Notes under the pieces: generated by a model
Database searches by the model: none
Told to the model about the DNA's origin: nothing
The model's input: only the letters and a program-made list of their open reading frames with translations
DNA from: Theobroma cacao
Taxonomy: Eukaryota > Streptophyta > Magnoliopsida > Malvales > Malvaceae
Length of the DNA stretch: 64,000 nt
Assembly (NCBI RefSeq): GCF_000208745.1
Contig: NC_030851.1
Coordinates: 31,034,425-31,098,424 of the forward strand
Direction of reading: 5' to 3'
Position numbers and translations under genes: made by a program
Shown: in pieces, positions 61,049 to 64,000 of the stretch
Layout: every line of letters starts with the position of its first letter
Numbering within the stretch: position 1 is the first letter of the stretch

Positions 61049-63132
61049 TCACTGACTAGCACCACGAACTTGCATCCTCTTCCTTTCAAACTCCAGCTGA
61101 AAAAGAAAATTAACATAAATAAATCATATACTAATCATATTACCAGCAAAAAAGATATGCCAGAATCCCTTTGAGTGTCTTACCACTTTCTTCACCCGTT
61201 CATTGGCTGCAGGAGTTCCTCCACTAACAGACTCAGGGAGATATGGACTGCTCACACGCACCTCATTCATTACAACAATGACAGTCTTGTCCCAGCGGAC
61301 AGGAAGCCTGGTCATATGCATTGGTGTTCATGTAAAATTAGTAAGTTTTCAAAATAATTTACTAGAGCAATATACTGAAGACCTTGAAGGAAGCCCATAG
61401 AGACAAATTTTAGCCCCTCAGAAATTCAGCCCATAAGCAGAGATCCGGATTGAATCTTAAATATTGCAGTTTTGTGGGGATAAAAGGGGTAAAAAGCAGA
61501 TACCTCCACTTCCCAGATCATCCTGATATGTCTTGGGAAAAAATGAATAAAAGCAGGTATCCCTAAACCCAGCTCATTTTGATACATTCTTGGGAAGAAG
61601 AGAAGAAGAAGAAGAAGATACTTACACAATCCTAGTTCATATAGATAACAAATGCCAATGGTTTTGTAATTATCAAAGTTGACAACTATCAAGGCTTTGG
61701 GTTAGTCAATTTCATACATTATGATTCTGACAAGATCTCAAAAATATTCATGCATCCTGACGTTCTTCACCTACCCCAGGCTCTTTCCCCCTCTATTTCC
61801 CTTATGCCTTCTTCCCCAACAATCCCAGACCTGCCCCTTTATCTTGTTCACTATCTTCCTTTCTTTTCCTTTTCCCTATTATAAGCAAACCCATATGAAA
61901 GTTTCTTCCCTTTGCCTAAATAATAACAACTATGACCCTGAATTTGCTACAATGCAGTAAACATTTAAAACATTTTAGTACAATCTTAGTTATTCATCAA
62001 CTAGGAGCATCAACATTCAAAACTTACTAAAGATACAAAGCCTTATTTAACTATCATTGAGTACATCATGCATTTTGATGTCAAATACAAAAACTCCATT
62101 TAGTTACAACATATGAACTGTGAAGTCACTACATCATAACCTAGTAGCATTCACCTCACTTCCTCGAGGTAGTTAACACTACACTTTTCCTAAGAATAAC
62201 ATTTATCATTTCAGCAAGTGAATACTTTGGCAGATGTTCACATAGGAATCACAACATGGTGAGATACAACAAAAGCATCGCTCATATCAACAATCCTGCA
62301 TTAAAAAGCCTCCATCTTTGATTTTATCCTCACTTGAGAATTATTCTCTTTCTCCACTCCTGTCCTGCAATTTCTAAAGGAAACCATTTTCCTGTCTCCC
62401 CGCTCATTCCTACCTTTATCTTTAACAGGATACCCGTTATACCTAACAAGTATCCTCAATCTTATGCTTTCAAAGGTTCATAAAATGTAAGACAAAATTC
62501 CTAAAACAATATAGAGTCAACTTCCTAGCTGCATACTTATGAGAGATTACTATAACAATAATCTCCTAGACGTTTCCCCAAAGTAGGCGAATTTGCTCTT
62601 AAATTCAAAAACTAGACATGATAATACTAATCCTGATTACTGGGGAGAAGAAAGAAAGACTAAGGAGAAGCGAACATACGTTTTAGACAAAGCATCAAAT
62701 AAACTCTGTGCCTCACTGGTAACTCCAACTCCAAACCTCTCAGAATCTGCCTCTGCTTGCCTGCAAAAACCCAAAAACAAAAAATCCACCTCATTGAAAT
62801 TCAGTAAAAAAATCCAATTACATGGGGGGTTGAGAAATTAGTGATAAAAATAAATACCTAATAGCACAATCTTCCCTAGCTTGAAGACTAGTAAGATCTA
62901 AAAAACATTTCTTAACATCAAGTGGATCTTCATCTTGACGCAATAAAGAGAACTCTTTGATGTAATTAGCCTTTAGCAGCCGAATGTTCCTTCTGGGTCC
63001 TGATTTCGGACCCTCTTGAAGTACGAGGATGTTGGAGAGACGGTCGAAAGTGATGATTTGGCCTTCGAATTCGTCGCCCAAAGTTGTCTTGATTGAAAGG
63101 AAGCAACCCACGGCGAATTCCTCACCTTCCAT
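61049..63132 (-). CDS. LSM12: LSM12-type protein (LSm plus anticodon-binding-like domain)
   Basis: Four exons on the minus strand, 62858-63132, 62680-62760, 61184-61307 and 61049-61096, all GT-AG, give 175 aa. Residues 1 to about 65 form the divergent LSm fold: 'EEFAVGCFLSIKTTLGDEFE', then 'GQIITFDRLSNILVLQEG'. Residues about 75-170 form the LSM12 anticodon-binding-like domain, with 'SLQAREDCAIRQAEADSERF', 'GVGVTSEAQSLFDALSKTLP', 'VRWDKTVIVVMNEVRVSSPY' and a final 'LEFERKRMQVRGASQ'. The family is conserved in eukaryotes and is linked to RNA-binding complexes such as ataxin-2 partners in animals and yeast; the plant role is little known. Intron 2 is about 1.37 kb. An A-rich leader (pyrimidine on the plus strand, 63175-63230) precedes the ATG. 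No odd features. Confidence 0.95.
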
Positions 63133-63415
63133 CCCTCGTTTAAGCTGCGAACTGCTACCTTCCTCTGCTTCCCTTTTTCTTCTTTTTTATTATGCATTCT
63201 TTTTTTTTCTTTTTTTTTTTGTTGAAGACCAAGACAACAAGCGGTGATGGCCCGAGTTCAATTGATAGAACTTGTGCTGGATTCTATGAGTTGGAGCTGG
63301 ACCTTTTATATTTGTTAGCCCATTTCAAACATTATTCTGCTGGGCTTAGATCCTTTTATTTATATTAAATTTTATTCATACTCGTTAAACCTTAATTTAT
63401 ATCTCAGTCTGGTTA
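63133..63415. promoter_or_regulatory. Upstream region of LSM12
   Basis: Leader and promoter side of the LSM12 gene. A long C/T-rich stretch on the plus strand at 63169-63222 (purine-rich in the transcript) is the only notable feature; no clear TATA box was fixed. Confidence 0.4.
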
Positions 63416-64000
63416 CTAAGTGCTCGTTTGGTTTAGTTTTCTTTTAAGTTATTCACTTTTAAAATGTAAAAGTCAAGTCAAACGAAAATTTGAAAAAGCT
63501 CTTAAAAAGTAAGTAACTTTTTTTTAAAGAATAAAATTTTTAAAAAAAGAGCTTAAGAAAAAGCTCTAGAGAAGAGTTTTCTCTCCACTTTTTTTTAAAA
63601 ACATGCATCTTTTTTAAGAGAATTTTTCTTTTTATTTCAAAAATGTACTCATCTATTAAAAATAATTCCAACATTATCTATTTTCATTTTTATATCATTT
63701 ATTATTAATTATAAATTTTATGTTATATAAAAATACTTTTTATACTTTTTATAAAAAAATAAAATTAACTTTTTTTCATTATGAACAAATGAATTTGTTA
63801 TTAATAGAAAATTATTTATTAAATACCCTTTATGGTAATTTTAATCAAAATTAGAACTTATATAAATTATTTTGTCAAATAACTTAATTATAAAAACGAA
63901 TTTATAAAAGTAAATTTACCAAATAGATTTAGCCTAATTTTAAAAGTTATTATTTTTCATAAGAGCTTCATAATACCTTTTAAATTAAAAAAAAGTAAAG
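63416..64000. mobile_element. Probable MITE-type element, cut by the right window edge
   Basis: The left end 'AAGTGCTCGTTTGGTTTAGT' (63418-63437) is a terminal pattern common in plant MITEs. It is followed by A/T-rich, partly self-complementary sequence ('AGAGCTTAAGAAAAAGCTCT', 63549-63568). The right end is outside the window, so inverted ends cannot be tested. Confidence 0.4.

Noticed and set aside
1..64000. A search for CRISPR arrays, tRNA or rRNA genes and bacterial-type operons
   Set aside because: No regularly spaced identical repeats and no tRNA-like cloverleaf were noticed by eye; all real genes are spliced plant genes. A tRNA scan was not possible here.

Overview
The window is nuclear DNA of a flowering plant, most likely a eudicot. 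The evidence is GT-AG introns, a plastid-targeted PEP-associated protein, a plant NAT-type transporter, a PADRE (DUF4228) protein, and several layers of plant LTR retrotransposons and LINEs. I cannot name the species from the sequence alone. An NNN tract at 59005-59007 shows it comes from an assembly.

Four intact host genes were reconstructed exon by exon. All splice sites are canonical and the frame is kept throughout. They are a PRIN2-like plastid protein (+, 15190-18879, 3 exons, 170 aa); a PADRE/DUF4228 protein (-, 19261-20418, 3 exons, 172 aa), convergent with PRIN2; a nucleobase-ascorbate transporter closest to NAT7 (-, 30951-35116, 14 exons, 536 aa); and an LSM12-type protein (-, 61049-63132, 4 exons, 175 aa). 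They belong to unrelated pathways (plastid transcription, stress response, membrane transport, RNA-linked) and look like ordinary eukaryotic neighbours with no operon logic.

The left 15 kb is retrotransposon debris. It starts with the 3' part of one LTR (1-1321). A decayed LTR element follows (about 1433-14956), carrying DUF7745-like and gag-like coding remains but no recognisable pol. Its left coding part is split by a 2.7-kb solo LTR (3128-5802) with a perfect AAAAG target-site duplication.

From 20.4 to 31 kb lies AT-rich intergenic DNA with a copia pol relic, a foldback/MITE-like element and a degenerate tandem repeat block. From 35.1 to 38.9 kb is the NAT upstream region, without recognisable genes.

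From 38942 to 57080 sits one old Ty1-copia element. Its outer ends are matching LTRs flanked by a perfect TAGGG duplication. It has been expanded to about 18.1 kb by nested insertions. A LINE (about 39.79-48.09 kb) sits in its leader, and inside the LINE is a chromovirus-type solo LTR (42794-45083, ATAGT duplication). A composite of LTR pieces (49871-55800) replaces its protease, integrase and most of its reverse transcriptase.

The right end (57-64 kb) holds MITE-like elements, an AT microsatellite with the gap, an unrecognised long reading frame with one stop, and the LSM12 gene. I found no CRISPR array, no tRNA or rRNA gene, and no clearly unprecedented multi-gene system. The most unusual features are the three-level insertion stack with readable target duplications, the apparently pol-less DUF7745+gag element, and LTRs that carry palindrome clusters and minisatellites at equivalent positions.
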